Shown here piece by piece: positions 24,501-36,575 of a stretch of DNA of 64,000 nt. The notes beneath the pieces were generated by a model. The model was not told the DNA's origin. It saw nothing but the letters and a program-made list of their open reading frames with translations, and searched no databases. The position numbers and the translations under genes were made by a program. Source of the stretch: Diphasiastrum complanatum (lineage: Eukaryota; Streptophyta; Lycopodiopsida; Lycopodiales; Lycopodiaceae); the NCBI GenBank assembly GCA_029204225.1, contig CM055095.1:45741446-45805445 (forward strand). The letters are read 5' to 3'. Every line of letters begins with the position of its first letter. Within the stretch, counting starts at the first letter, position 1.

Positions 24501-26133
24501 CGTCGTCTCCGATTAGCTGACAGAGCTCTGAACTGCAGACCATAGGGCTGTTGGGAACATCATGCTCCCCATGCAACTGGATCTCTCGGCCTTTATGCTG
24601 AAAGCTGAGGGTGTTCTCCTGATAGTTTCTGTGGAGGGAAGGTCCTAAACGGTAGAGCCAATCTCTCTCGAGAACAATGTCTGTACGATCCAAGTGCATT
24701 ATCCGAAAGTTTATTTCATCTTGGTACCCCTGAATACCAAGATTCAAGTTACTTACCATAGTTTCCCAAATTTTCTTATCTTCACCCTTAGCTAGTGAAA
24801 CTATGTACCTATGCTGACTAGGTACTTCTGGAAGTTTAAGTTTTTTAACTAGGGTGTAGTTGAAGAAATTATGGGTTGCCCCATCATCAACCATAACTCT
24901 TACTGACTGGTTACCAACTTTCCCGTGCATACGTACTAGGTCATGTGGCCCAAAGCTGAAGGGTCTCGTTAGCATTGCAGAGGTCAGCTGGCAACAATGT
25001 TCATGACCTTCATGATACACTTTGATCTCGGAAGCTGCCGAGTCACAAGGGAAACTTACAGTCTGAACAAGATGAACTTGTTTCGTATCTTTTTTATCTT
25101 TTTTAGTGAAAGGCCCCTTGGGACACTATCTGACTGTGTGTCCCTTGCCCATACACACAAAGCACAAACGTTCTTGTTTGGCTTTCTCAAAATCTTTTGG
25201 TTTTAAGGGTTATATGAGTGAAGGGCGTTTCTGAGGAGCTTCACCTTTAAATTTATCTTCTTTCTTTCTTTTTAAAAATTTCTTTTTAAATTGAAAGTCT
25301 TTCTGAGGAGGCTACTCATAAAGGGGCTGTTGTCTCGACTTCTTCCTACCCACAGAATCATGATAGATTTGAGCATATCTGAGAGCTTGCTCAAGGGTAG
25401 CAGGCGAGTTTCTCTGGACCTCTACTTTATATTCATCTTTGAGGCCTCGGACAAACCCTCTGATTTTCTGATAATCATCCATATTTTTAATTTTTAAAAT
25501 TGCTTCTCGGTACTGCGAGATATATTGGATTAGGGACTTCTCCATTACTGTTCTTTCCCAGGCTTCCCAGGCTCTATCAAATTCATTTCCTGGTAGGAAT
25601 TCTCTTAGGAAGGCTTCTTCAAAAGCCTTCCATGACCGGGGAGTCTACCCAGTCTCCTGAAGATTTAACCACCACTTATAGGCCATGGGCTCTAAGGAAA
25701 GACTGGCCTCAATTGTTTGCAAATGGTCAGGGGTCTGTTTAAGAGCATGAATGTTCTTCCATTTGCTAAATCCTTAAAGACACTGGGGGTGAGACCGCAA
25801 AGTCTCACCCGAAACTGATGGAAGTGGAGAAGGGGATAACTGAGAAGTGGAGGGAAGGCTTCCTTTCGCGGAACTCAAAATCAAGCCTTTGAGATCAGCG
25901 AACAAGTCATCCACACTCGACTTGAAATTGGCTAATGCCAACTTCAGTTCATCCACCTATGTTACCAAGTGGAGAAACTGCTCCTTGGTAACTAGTTCGT
26001 CGAGTTCATTGGCGAACTGTTCCTGTTCTTCCATTTCCATAGGTTCTTTCCCTTTACTGTAAGCCAAGGCTTCTCTTTCAAGCTCGTCGATGCCTCTCTC
26101 CGGGGGTTGATCAGGTCCCTGAGGAGTGGTCAT
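21510..26133 (-). pseudogene. GypB gag-pol with chromodomain
   Basis: Start M-T-T-P-Q-G-P-D at about 26133. Gag carries a W-W-x-N-L-Q region and the zinc knuckle CFVCMGKGHTVR*C near 25130-25160, with the stop inside the knuckle. Protease: D-D-G-A-T-H-N-F near 24890. RT (24408-23600) with catalytic F-L-D-D-I-L; a frameshift near 24106. RNase H: E-T-D-A-S-D. Integrase keeps the zinc region C-Q-K-C-Q (about 22560) and S-D-R-D, but jumps at about 22270 straight to V-N-K-V-L-E-D, losing the stretch with the catalytic Glu. The C-terminal chromodomain (about 21650-21540) has TAG at 21610 in the L-V-x-W motif. TAG also at 25957, 25645, 25312 and 25126. Inactive. Confidence 0.88.
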
Positions 26134-27008
26134 TTTCAGAACTAAAAGAGACAACTTCTGAAAAAAAATTCAGAAAGACTAATTTACAACTGTAGAAGGG
26201 AACGGAAAGATGACTTAGCTGTTTCTGAGGACTGTACTTCCAAAGAAAATATGAAGAGGAACCCTCTCAGCTCTTTTACCCAAATTTTCAGACCTGCTGT
26301 CCCGGAAAATCCTAGTTTTGAGCTCCAAAACGGCGTCAAATTTTCCGGTTGCTTGAAATAAATAGCTCGCTGGCTTGATAACAGACCTGTGGCTCTGAGA
26401 AATTTGAATAGAAGGCGGAAAAAATGCAAATAGATCTGAAATTTTTTGCTATCCCCCCTCGCTGGTCTGACAGTACCCCAATTTGTCCACAAAAAGCCAA
26501 ATTTGAAGTCCAAAGGCACTTCTGAATTCTGAAATTTCAGAAACCCCCTGCTCGCTGATCTGGCAGAAGTATTATTGCTCCAAATCTTCCAAGTTGGGGC
26601 CCAAAACTTTGTGTTAAATCTGGATTTTCAGCAGTACTGGCAGCGTTGATCCTGCTCTTCTCTTATGGCTTCAAAATCGCTGAGAACTACTGAAATTTCA
26701 ACTGGAAACCAAATGCAAGTCTCTGAATTTACAGCGATGGAGGTGCTTACTAATTCCTACTCTAATTCCGCTGGGAAATCTATACAAAACTCTCTGAAAT
26801 CAGGGTTAAACATCTGCCTTTCCAGCGAGTTTCCTCCACAAGAAATTCTACTTCCTACAACTGTAAATTCTCAGTGAAATTCAGAAGTTTGAAGGCTGCA
26901 CCTACAGCGATTCTCCTCCTCTAATTCTTTCTGAGAAACTGAGAGATTTTTCCTATCCTCTGATAGCTTTCTCTACTGCTGCTACTAAGCTCCCAAAGAT
27001 GGAGATGG

Positions 27009-27020
27009 CTCCGATACCAG
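27009..27020 (-). promoter_or_regulatory. GypB primer-binding site
   Basis: Immediately inside the 5' LTR the minus strand reads CTGGTATCGGAGCC, one change from the initiator-Met tRNA-type site TGGTATCAGAGCC. Confidence 0.7.
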
Positions 27021-27365
27021 TGTAATAGATCCTAACACCACAATAGGGTAAACACTAACTGATCCACCCAACCTTGCCTACTCCCTGATATAGAGTAAGC
27101 CCCTCCTAGCCCAATGTGAGAACTGGTAGCATGCAACTGCCAAGTGTCGGCCACGTGGCCGACTGCACGTCGGGACACAACTGGGGGCCCTGTCCTGCTG
27201 ACAGGGTCCCTAGACTGTGTTAGGCCCGCCATGGCTATGGACCGTGCTGGGGCACACTACTCACTGTCTTGCCCTATTGGTCGTGTACGCTGGACACAAC
27301 CCTGACTGTGGTATCTTACCTATCTGTGTTCTCTAGGGTTCGGCACTGGTCACGAGCTCGTCACA
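27021..27365 (-). repeat. GypB middle LTR (345 bp; 5' LTR of the full unit)
   Basis: Same ends and sequence as 21144-21499 apart from an 11-bp deletion and scattered changes. On its outer side it joins a purine tract and integrase tail rather than a target duplication, which shows the dimer arrangement. Confidence 0.93.
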
Positions 27366-28008
27366 CTCCCTCCCCCTTAAGAACCGTCTTGGTCCTCTAA
27401 GACAAAGTCTGGAAAAATCTTGCGAAGGACGTTGCCTCTTTCCCAAGTGGCATTCTCAAAAGGCTGATCATTCCACTAGACCAGATATTCTCGGTATAGA
27501 GTATGACGAGTCTGCGTCTCTCTACTATCAAGAATCTCTTCTGGTTCATGTGGAGGTTGTTGAGGATCCAATGGGAGAACTAGAACATTGTCCCCTACCA
27601 GATTTTCTGATCTGGTTAAGGCTTTTTGTAACTGACTTACATGAAAGACTGGAAAAACCTTACTACTGTGTGGGAATTCTAGTTCATAGGTGACCTCGCC
27701 TAGTCTCCTACTGATGGTAAAGCGACCACAATACCTTGGAGACAACTTAGCACACACTCCTGATTTGAGTGTTTTAGAGTCAACTGGAACTCTCAAGTAG
27801 ACTTTCTCACCAGCGGAGAACTGCACATCCCGTCTGTGTGGATCTGCATAATGCCTGGCTCGATCCTGGGACTGCCTAATGCTACACTTAGCATGTTCTA
27901 TCATATGGTTTAGGTCCTCTAAAAAGTTTCTGGCTGCTTCAACTTCTTCTTGTTTGAACCCTACAGCTGTGGGTGAGCGTGGCTGAAAATCGTCACGAGC
28001 TCGTCACA
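27366..28008 (-). pseudogene. Leftover of the first GypB unit
   Basis: Contains the LTR tip (27990-28008) fused to the integrase C-terminal region (27904-27476). The latter is nearly identical to 22034-21610 and includes the same TAG in the chromodomain L-V-x-W motif. The GypA gag frame resumes outside it. Confidence 0.88.
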
Positions 28009-28013
28009 AGTGG

Positions 28014-29694
28014 GCAACTGAAAACTGCGATGGATATAACTTTCGAGACCAGTGAAAAGATTTCATTGCGCTATGGAAGGGCATTGTGATTTGAGCCTGC
28101 AAAAGTTTGGAGAATACCTCGAGTCCATGTAGGGGTTGCTCTTTTTTGAGGATCGAGGCAGGTAATGGACCGTCCGTTTTCTGTTCCTCCTGCAAAAACT
28201 CATCTCGAAAATCTTTGTATTGCCTTTGTTCCATGCCTGGGTCTGGGTAATCTCTTGGTAAAGTGGAAGCTGTCAAGGAGTTTCCCAGATTGTTAGCTGG
28301 TTTTGCTATGTCTTGGTACTGTTGTTGATTGGTCGACAAGATGTGTTTGTGCCGGTTCTCTATGGTTCGATGTTTTTGTGCTCCTACATCAGGTTGTCCT
28401 CTTGGAGGTGGACCTAAGAGTGCCAGCTGAGGTTGAGGTTCATGCTTGGGTTGTCTAAGCAATTCTTGGATATGAATTTGGGATTGTTTCGTGGAGGGTA
28501 TTGATATGGTGGATTTCGTGAAACAAATGGATTTCTAGGGGGCTGGTATTGGCCTCCTGGTTGATCATGATGCTGGTTCCTCGGACTATAATAGCAGTAG
28601 AATGAGGTATGGCCCATAAAGTCACAGATGTCACATTTAATCAAGGAAGTATCAGGGACCGGTTGGTATGATGGGCACTCATTGCCAGTGTGTGCACCCT
28701 TACAATAAGGGCACCAGGTATTATTCCGTCTATGATGGATCTGGCCAGGGGGTAACTGACCTGGCATGGAGCTCTGAATAGACTTTAGGGTATTTTGAAA
28801 CTATTTCGTGAGTTTCTCCATATGTTGGTGGTGTTGCTGGTTAAGCAACTCCATTTGTGTTTTCCATAATTGTTCCTGAGTTTCTTCATTTGGTTTTGAG
28901 TCATGGACAAGACGGTGTGCTCTCCTTTCTCGAGGTTCATCAACATCTGATCCCTCGTCTTCTTCGCGGATGGCATCAGACATGGCTTGTTTTAATGACG
29001 TGTATTCATCATTAGATCGAAGTTCACGTTTGATCCATCTTGGAAGTCCAACTAGGAACCAGATGATGAGCATGGACTCTGTGGGTTGTTCTTGTACCTG
29101 ACTTTTTAATCTTTTGAATCTTTCGATATAGTCACGTACTTTTTTGTCTTTTGTCATTTTGATATTGCTTAATTTGACAAAAGGACTCTCAATCAAACGA
29201 AACGGTTTGAATCGCTTGATGAAGGCTTTCTTCAAGAGTGACCAATCTCGTTTATCTTCACGATCTAGGTTGAAAAACCATTCTCGTGCTCGATCAATCA
29301 TGGTCATCGAGAAGAGTTGTACCATGGCTTCTGGAGATGTTTCGCCATAGACATCACATGCATTCTCAAAGACTTGAAGATATCTCTGAGGGTCCGAATT
29401 GCCGTTGTACTTAGGAAGATCTAGCTTTGGTGTTCGTTTTTCAGTACGTGGTCCGTGGTTAGCAAAGGCCACCTTTAAGTGAGCTCTTGCGTGTGAGGAT
29501 TCAGCAGCGTGAAATTGTGGTCGGTCGTATGCAACTTCAGCTCTAGGTTCCCATCTCTCAAATGGGTTGGTAGATGGCTCATGGATTTGTGATTTCATTC
29601 GAGAGTACCTATTGTATCTAGCCTGTTCTGTGGAGGGAGACACCATCTCCGGTGGATAATCCTCTGTGGAATTAGGATCGTAAGGACGATCCAT
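28014..29694 (-). pseudogene. GypA gag with two zinc knuckles
   Basis: Start Met at 29694. The 297-codon N-terminal part has the retrotransposon gag fold signature: A-R-E-W-F near 29280, then K-K-A-F-I-K-R-F and F-L-V-G-L-P. A second stretch (28767-28414) carries CX2CX3HX4C (C-P-Y-C-K-G-A-H) and C-D-I-C-D-F-M-G-H, both probable RNA-binding knuckles. A third (28462 down to the GypB insertion) leads toward the protease. A TAG near 28801 and frame changes split it. The homologous gag at 1-846 shares the knuckle spacing. Capsid protein of virus-like particles in life; now broken by GypB. Confidence 0.85.
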
Positions 29695-29964
29695 ACTAAA
29701 AATCTAGAGTATCTGAGGATTGGGTATTTAGGCCTCTTGGACGCTTTTTGTGATTTTGTTTTGTTTTTTTTTCTTTTTTTTTTTTGTTTTGCCACTCCGT
29801 ATTTGAAATATATCAGGTTATATTATGCAAAGTAGAGTTGGTGTATATGTATCCAAATGGCACAGTACTCAAGGGAGTGGTATTGTAAAAGGACTTAGCT
29901 GGCAACTTTGGCAATTGGCTAGGGGTAGGGTCTCTTCAAATATAGAGTTGACTTTCCAATTGAC

Positions 29965-30655
29965 TTGGCTCGGTTGAGATTTGAAAGATAGACTCGGTTG
30001 AGATGTCAATGGAGAGGCTCGGTCGAGATCCTGACGGAGAGACGCGGTCAAGATCTTGACGGAGAAACGCGGTCGAGATCTGAAGGAAAAGTCGCGGCTG
30101 AGATTTGAAGTGGAGGCTCAGTCAAGACCTGGCAGAAATGACGCGGTTGAGATCTGAGCGTGAGGCTCGATTGAGAGCTGACAGAAAGGGTGCGGTTGAG
30201 ATCTCAACTAGAGGGCTCAGTCGAGATTTTTACGAAGAGGCTCGGTCGAGATTCCACGAAGAGGCTCGGTCGAGACCATAACGGAGAGACTCGGTCGAGA
30301 GCTGAGTTATGGCTTTGGTCGAGATCGTAATGAAAAGACCCGGTCAAGATCTCAAGGAAAACACTCGGTGGAGATCTGAGCGACAAGTCTCGGTTGAGAT
30401 GTTAACTGATTGCTTTGGTCGAGAATTGAACTTGGAACTCGGTCGAGATTTTACAAGTGGTTTCAGGACGAAGTGAAATGGACCTCGGCGCGGTCCAGAC
30501 AAGAGTCGTGGGACTCGGCCAGGGGATGAGCAGGAAGTCGCGGTTGAGAACAGAGTAAGACACACGGTCGAGACCAGAGTGAGACACGCGGTCGAGACCA
30601 GAGGAAACACGCAGTCGAGACCAGAGTAACGAACTCGGTCGAGATGGCGGTCGTG
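29965..30655. repeat. 24-25-bp minisatellite array 2 of GypA
   Basis: About 25 units with the core CGGTCGAGATNTGA and short variable spacers, in the leader between primer-binding site and gag. The unit is shared with array 1 at 15436-16575, in the same orientation. Reading frames through it are artefacts. 29700-29964 is T-rich leader without features. Confidence 0.92.
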
Positions 30656-30723
30656 AGACTTCAAGATTTTGTTTGCCAACACGGATCGGATGGTTTTGTG
30701 AATATGTGTGTCTGTGTAGTGGT

Positions 30724-30738
30724 GGAAATGGCGCCAAA
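30724..30738 (-). promoter_or_regulatory. GypA primer-binding site
   Basis: Directly inside the 5' LTR the minus strand reads TTTGGCGCCATTTCC, similar to the Asp-tRNA-type primer site of Athila/Tat elements. Confidence 0.6.
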
Positions 30739-31416
30739 TGTTCACAGATTCCTACAGAGAATCTGTGAACACAATGGTTCTTCTCTTATCTTGATTTCCA
30801 AACCTCTGGAAACCGGGTGTTTCTGCCCGTTCCAGGTAGTTGGCACGTTAGGATTTATCTAAGCCGGTTCAGGCAGAAGGGTTTTGCTATTTACTCAGAC
30901 ACGTTTCCCAGCCGAAACAAGAAACTAACCTTCTAACAACATACTAGTAATCCAAGAATCAAGAAACACCCATCTCTTGACTCTTGGATAACCCAAGAAC
31001 AATCAAGAATTGTTAGAAGATATGCAAGATCTGAATCACAATTCCAGCCTATCTAGTTTACTTGGATGCTGAAAATTACTTAAGCAAGAACAAGAATACT
31101 ATTCCACGACTACAATCCACATTGCATAAGGAAAGAAAGCAGGAAATCTACCCTACTCCACATCCACAAACAAGAGAAAGCAAAGCATGTTAATAGGAGA
31201 TTCACTCAAGATAACAGCCATGAACAAGGAGCTCCAAGATTGCCAATAACTCGTGGAAGAATATCTTTATTCAACAAGAGTAATGACAAATACAAGTAAA
31301 GCTCCCTCACAAGAGAGGGGGGCTCTTAAATAGACAAGAAGGCAGCCCATGTGGAGCCCAAGCGGCAATTCCACTAATTTAGAAATTCCAAGTGGAATTA
31401 GCATATCCACAAGAGG

Positions 31417-31881
31417 AGTTATGATCAAAATCTCAGGTGTTGAATCAATGAAGCATAAAAGACAGCAATAGACTAAAGCCCTACAAGCAATAGACAAGAC
31501 AATAGGTTCTCCCACGAAGAGCCCAAGCGATACCAATCAATAATCTGAAAAATGAGTGTACAAATGCCCCTATAAATACCCTACCAATGAACCCTAAAAT
31601 AGGAATTCAAAAGTAAAGGGAGGCAAAATGTGGAGGGAAAATAGTGCGCCCTCCTACGGGCCCCCACTCCACATATAACCATATAATAAGGGCCCAAGGC
31701 CAGTCAATGTCATAAAAAAGGACCCAGTGCGGGTCATAAGCATATAAAAAGGCTCTGGGGCCTGTACATGACTAATATAAAATGCGTAACCAAAAATATA
31801 CATAACCAACAATAAATGTAAAGAGGCCTGCGGAATATATGCAGAGTAGCCCAGTAGGCCTGTATCCTGTAGTCCGTAACT
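31417..31881 (-). repeat. GypC 3' LTR (465 bp)
   Basis: Nearly identical to 36576-37042, which suggests a recent insertion. On the minus strand it is preceded by GCCAGGGAG. Confidence 0.92.
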
Positions 31882-31957
31882 CTCCCTGGCTATAAAGAAC
31901 ATTGCCCCCAATGTAGGCAAAATAAGATAAGAACCAGTGCCAGAGAAAAATACTGCA

Positions 31958-34900
31958 TCAAGATATCCCATCTGAGAAAGGAACATCAAGAGAAGCCGGA
32001 GCATCCCGAGAAGCAATGGTAGCTGCAAGTGAGCGAGCCTGATCAGCCAGGATAGGGGTATGATAAAAAACATCAATGGGCTCCCAAGTAGCCTCCTCAA
32101 TAGGACGACCATCCCACTAGACCAAAAACTGAACCTGCCGATGGCGACGACTATGCAATAAGCGCACCTGTAAAATAGCAGCTGGCAGGAATGGAAAAAG
32201 CTCTGGATATGTAGGAAATGAGGAATCTCGAGGAGCATCATCCTCAATAGCAGCACATAATAAACTGACATGAAAGATATCACAAGCCCAAGTAGCAGCA
32301 GGTAACTCAAGACGATATGTAACTAGACTGAGGCGCTCAAGAATCTGAAAAGGCCCATAATAGCACGGCGCAAGCTTCTCAGTAGAAGCAAGACCCCCTG
32401 TACAAAACGATGGCGAGCAAAGCGTAACCGGAGAAAAATAGTATCTCCCTCTGCAAACTCAACATGGCGCCGATGACGATCAACAATGGTCCTGTACCGC
32501 TGCTGAATATGCTGTAAATGAGTAGCAGCTCTAGTAATAATCTCCCGAGCACTCGAAAGATAAGATGAAATAGTAACAGGTGCATCATCTAGAGGAGCAG
32601 GTATACCGGGTAGAACTGGTGAGTATCCATGAGCAAGCAGGAAAGGAGAAACACCTGTGCTGGAACTAACAGAACTGTTATAACTATACTCAGCCAAACC
32701 TAAATGCTGATCCCAATCACGACCAAAAGGAGAAACATAATGTCGTAAATAATCCTCCAATACCCGGTTAATAACCTCAGACAAGCAGCAGCGTTACTTT
32801 TACCAGGCTTATAATGAATATTAAAATGAAAGGACTGTAAAAACTGAAGCCAACGGTACTGACGATCACTAAGATCCTTTTGCGTATACAAATAATGAAG
32901 TGACTGGTGATCAGTAAAAACATCAAACGGAACACGATACAGATAATGACGCCACTTCTTGAAAGCAAAAATGATAGCAAGCAACTCTTTTTCATGAGTG
33001 GAATAGCGCTGCTCATACGAACGAAGACGACGGGATTCATATGCAATAACACACTGACGCTGACGTAACAAAGCACCTAATCCTGTGGAACTAGCATCAG
33101 TCTCAACAGCAAAACGCTGGGAAAAATCTGGAAGACATAAAACAGGGGCAGTGGTAAGCTTAACCTTCAAAGTATCAAAAGCTGACTGACATGCGGGAGT
33201 CCAAGCAAACGAAGTTTCCTTTTTCAACAGAGCATGCAAAGGAGATGCAAGAGTGGCAAAATGAGCAACTGGTTTACGAAGATGGATAGCAAGACCAAGA
33301 AACATACGAACATCATGAACATCAGCAGGCACAGGCCATGAAAGAATAGAACGGACCTTACGAGGGTCGAGACGAACAGTACCATTAGTAACAAAGAAGC
33401 CCAAAAACTCGATTTGTACAACAGCAAAAGAACATTTAGAACGTTTAGCACACAGATGATGAGTAACTGACAAAACAAAAACAGAACGAACGTGCTGAAC
33501 ATGAAGAGAGAGAGTGGTGCTATAAATGAGGATATCATCAAAATAAACAATGACACACTTTCCAAGTAGAGGACGAAAAATGTTATTCATGACATTTTGA
33601 AAAGTGGGCGGGCCATTGGTAACACCAAAAGGAAGGACACAAATCTCATACAGACCAAAGTGGGTACGGAAAGTTGTCTTGTGCTCATCATGAGGATGCA
33701 TACGAATCTAGTGATAACCGGAACGGAGGTCAAGTTTAGAAAAGATCTTGGCTTGGCCTAACTGGTCAAACAAGTCATCCATATGAGGGATAGGGTACTG
33801 ATTACGGATAGTAAGTTTATTTAAAGCACGATAATCAATACATAGACGTTTAGTACCATCCTTCTTATCAACAAGTAAAATAGGAGCACCAAAAGGACTC
33901 TGGCTAGGAACAATAAGGCCTTGACATAATAAATCAGACACATGATGCTGGACTTCCTCGCGCTCAACAATAGACATACAAAAAGGAGGACAAGAAGGAG
34001 GTGATGCAGAGGAAACAAGGTCTATATGGTGGTTGACATCTCGTAAAGGTGGTAACTGAGTCGGCTCTCTAAAAACATGCTCAAATTCATGCAACAGTTC
34101 AGAAAATACCTGTGGCAAAGGTGGTGCATCCGCAATAGGCTGAACTGGCTGGACAGAAAGAATAGCCGCACAGTGGGCCTTCAGGAGGCTCCCTATGGAA
34201 TGCTTCCCGGAAATAAGCTGATAGTCCTGCCGAGAATCAATACCGGAAAATATATGTTGAGTACCATCATGAGAGAATGTCAATGTCTGCTGCTGGAGGT
34301 CTACTGTAACCGCACCAAGGGATGCAAACCAATCAGCACCGAGGATAAGATCGTACCGTGTAAGTGGAATAATATGAAAATCTGCCTGACCAAGGAAGTC
34401 TCCAATCCGATATGAAAGTTGCTGATACATCTCCGTGCTAGGAAAAGAGTGTGCGCTGGCAACCTCAACATGCAGGGGATGAGGCGTAGTGACTGGCATA
34501 GCACGAATGCGTGTAGTAATATGACTGCTCAGAAACGAGTGAGTGCTACCCGTGTCAACAAGGGCAATAAACTCACGACCAGTGATACGTACGCGAAGAC
34601 GGATATGGTGTGGACCTGGCTTACCGGCCCAAGTAGCATAAGCAAGTTGAGCATGGCGTACAGCTAGATCAGGGGGATCAGGACCAGGGGGATCAGTTTG
34701 CCACTCAGTAGGTGTGGCAAACTGATCAACAGGTGGGTCATCATCAAGAATATGAAGGCATATGGTAGAATTAGGACTATCATCAGGTGTGTCAGCATCA
34801 TGAGAATAGACGGTAGTAGCAGTGGAAGGCTGTCGGCAATCACGGGCGATATGATCAAGACTCTTATAGTTGAAACATAAGCGCTTTTCACGGATCTCAG

Positions 34901-35818
34901 ACATCTCAGGCTGTGAGTAGCGACGAACAAAAACAGGACGAGGAGAAAAAGGAGGACGTGGTGCAGAAGGAAGAGTGGACGAAGGTGAACTGACAGATGT
35001 GGGACTAGCAGAGGATGGAGAGGGAAAAATAGGACGTTTGAAAGGACGCGAAGGACGAGAAACACAGGAAGAGATGGGAGAGTACTTGTGCTGCAGTGCG
35101 GTAGCAAGGGAGATGGCGTGAGAAAGAGTGAGTGGAAAAAAAGAAGAAACATCATACCTGAGTGCGCCTCGTAGACCAGCAACGTAGCGAGAGATAAGCT
35201 CCAATGTAGAAATATCTGGGAATAGATAGGAAAGCTCTGTAAACCATGTCGTATAAGCAGCCAAGTTACCAGTGTGAGATAAACTGCGAAAGATGTCGTG
35301 TTGTCGAATAAGCCACTGAGGATCAATCATCGCTAGGCGGAGTGCTGTCATAAACTCTGTCCAACTAGAAACATGCGCCACCAAGTAGCAGCACGGCCCT
35401 CCAAATGTAAAGCAGCCAAATGTATCCGCTGAATGTCAGTCTTAGGAAACATAAGGAAGTAGGTCTCAAGCTTAGAATACCAATTCTTGAGTTCATTCCC
35501 ATCGGATGACCCAGAATACATAGTAAGTTGAACCTTATCCTTAAAGTCTCGTGGCAAAGGACCAGAAGATGGAGTCTCGGAAGGTGGAAATGTACGCTGT
35601 GGGGGAACAGGTGGAGATAGTGGAGAAACACTGGACTGTAATGATAGTGTAGCAATCTGGGCAGAAAGAGCAGTGAACATCTCTCATAACTCATGGCATA
35701 AATCAGTGCATACATCACTCATGGCTTCCCTAAGATGATCTCGGAATTCATGTCGTACTTCGTCAAGGTAAGTGGACGACGGTATGCGAGGCTCAGAAGA
35801 TGTAGGGGAAGTATCCAT
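31958..35818 (-). pseudogene. GypC gag-pol with chromodomain, integrase mostly deleted
   Basis: Gag starts at 35818 (M-D-T-S-P-T-S-S-E-P) and has a TGA near 35685, a frameshift near 35370 and a zinc knuckle [14 protein letters not shown] near 34870. Protease: [10 protein letters not shown] near 34555. RT spans TAG 33708, where S-G-Y-H is followed by the stop at the usual Gln; catalytic box Y-F-D-D-I-L near 33545. RNase H: E-T-D-A-S-S. At about 32790 the text passes from K-P-G-K-S-N to S-E-V-I-N-R-V-L-E-D, so the integrase zinc finger and most of the catalytic core are gone. A chromodomain follows (32180-32060) with TAG at 32117 inside L-V-x-W. Stop TGA at 31958. Confidence 0.88.
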
Positions 35819-36563
35819 GGTCAAGGAATGCAGGAACTGAAGAGAGTGTAAGAAAAGCTTAATATCGGAGAGAGCGGACTTTTGTCGTCACCCCAAATAC
35901 GCTTTAGGTACACAAACGACACTAAGAGCAAGAAAGGAAATGACAAATGTCAAGAAAAGGTGTGGAAAGCAAGGAAAAACCAGCAAAGATACCTCTCGAT
36001 AGAGCTCCCAGCGTGTGCGAAGAGCTGGCTGGAAAATGTGACCACAAGGAGAATGAAAGTGGGCGCTGGACAGCCTCCAATCAATGCTGGAAATCTGTGG
36101 AAAACGTGATGAAATAGGGCGATGGACAGCCTCCAATCAAAACTGAAATATGGCTGAAACTCTGCTGGAACAATGGCTGAAAAATGTGATGAAGTAGGGC
36201 GCTGGACAGCCTCCAATCAATGCTGAAAAGATGGCTGGGAATCCTCTCCCTGAATCAAATGGAGGATTCAAAAAAAAAAAAAAAAGAGAGGGAAAAGGAT
36301 TTGGAACTCGTGCGCCGGAAATAATCTGCCCAAAAAAAAAAAAAAAAAAATTCCGGCCTCCAAATTTAGCGGAAGTACTTCCGCTAACTCTCTGCTAAAG
36401 CTCCGCCAAGGAAAATGCTTTGATGGGAGTTGGTCCTCCTCCAAACTATGCTGAATGTTGTTGAAGCAAAGAGACGAAAGCCCTCAGCAAAGAGAGAAAA
36501 ATCAGCAAGAAAAATGGGCACCCAATCAGAAAATCAGATCTGAAATTCAGCAATCAGGAAAGT

Positions 36564-36575
36564 GCTCTGATACCA
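36564..36575 (-). promoter_or_regulatory. GypC primer-binding site
   Basis: The minus strand reads TGGTATCAGAGC directly after the LTR end ATAACT; initiator-Met tRNA type. Confidence 0.85.

Larger units (their letters stand above)
21144..28008 (-). mobile_element. GypB: nested chromodomain gypsy, partial tandem dimer
   Basis: Flanked by AGTGG on both sides (21139-21143 and 28009-28013), so it entered GypA as one unit. Minus-strand order: the first 17-19 bp of an LTR (tip at 28008), a jump to an integrase C terminus (27990-27476), polypurine tract, full LTR (27021-27365), primer-binding site, gag-pol (26133-21510), polypurine tract, full LTR (21144-21499). This is LTR-internal-LTR-internal-LTR with most of the first unit deleted. 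LTR ends are TG...CA on the minus strand. The gag-pol is interrupted many times. Confidence 0.9.

Noticed and set aside
15436-30655. CRISPR array
   Set aside because: Repeats are degenerate, without unique spacers of fixed size, inside a plant retrotransposon.
31654-32310. Hydrophobic minus-strand frame resembling a membrane protein
   Set aside because: It is a shifted frame of the GypC integrase tail and chromodomain.
34664-35326. Leu-rich minus-strand frame of 220 codons
   Set aside because: It overlaps the GypC gag-protease frame, which has zinc knuckle and protease motifs.
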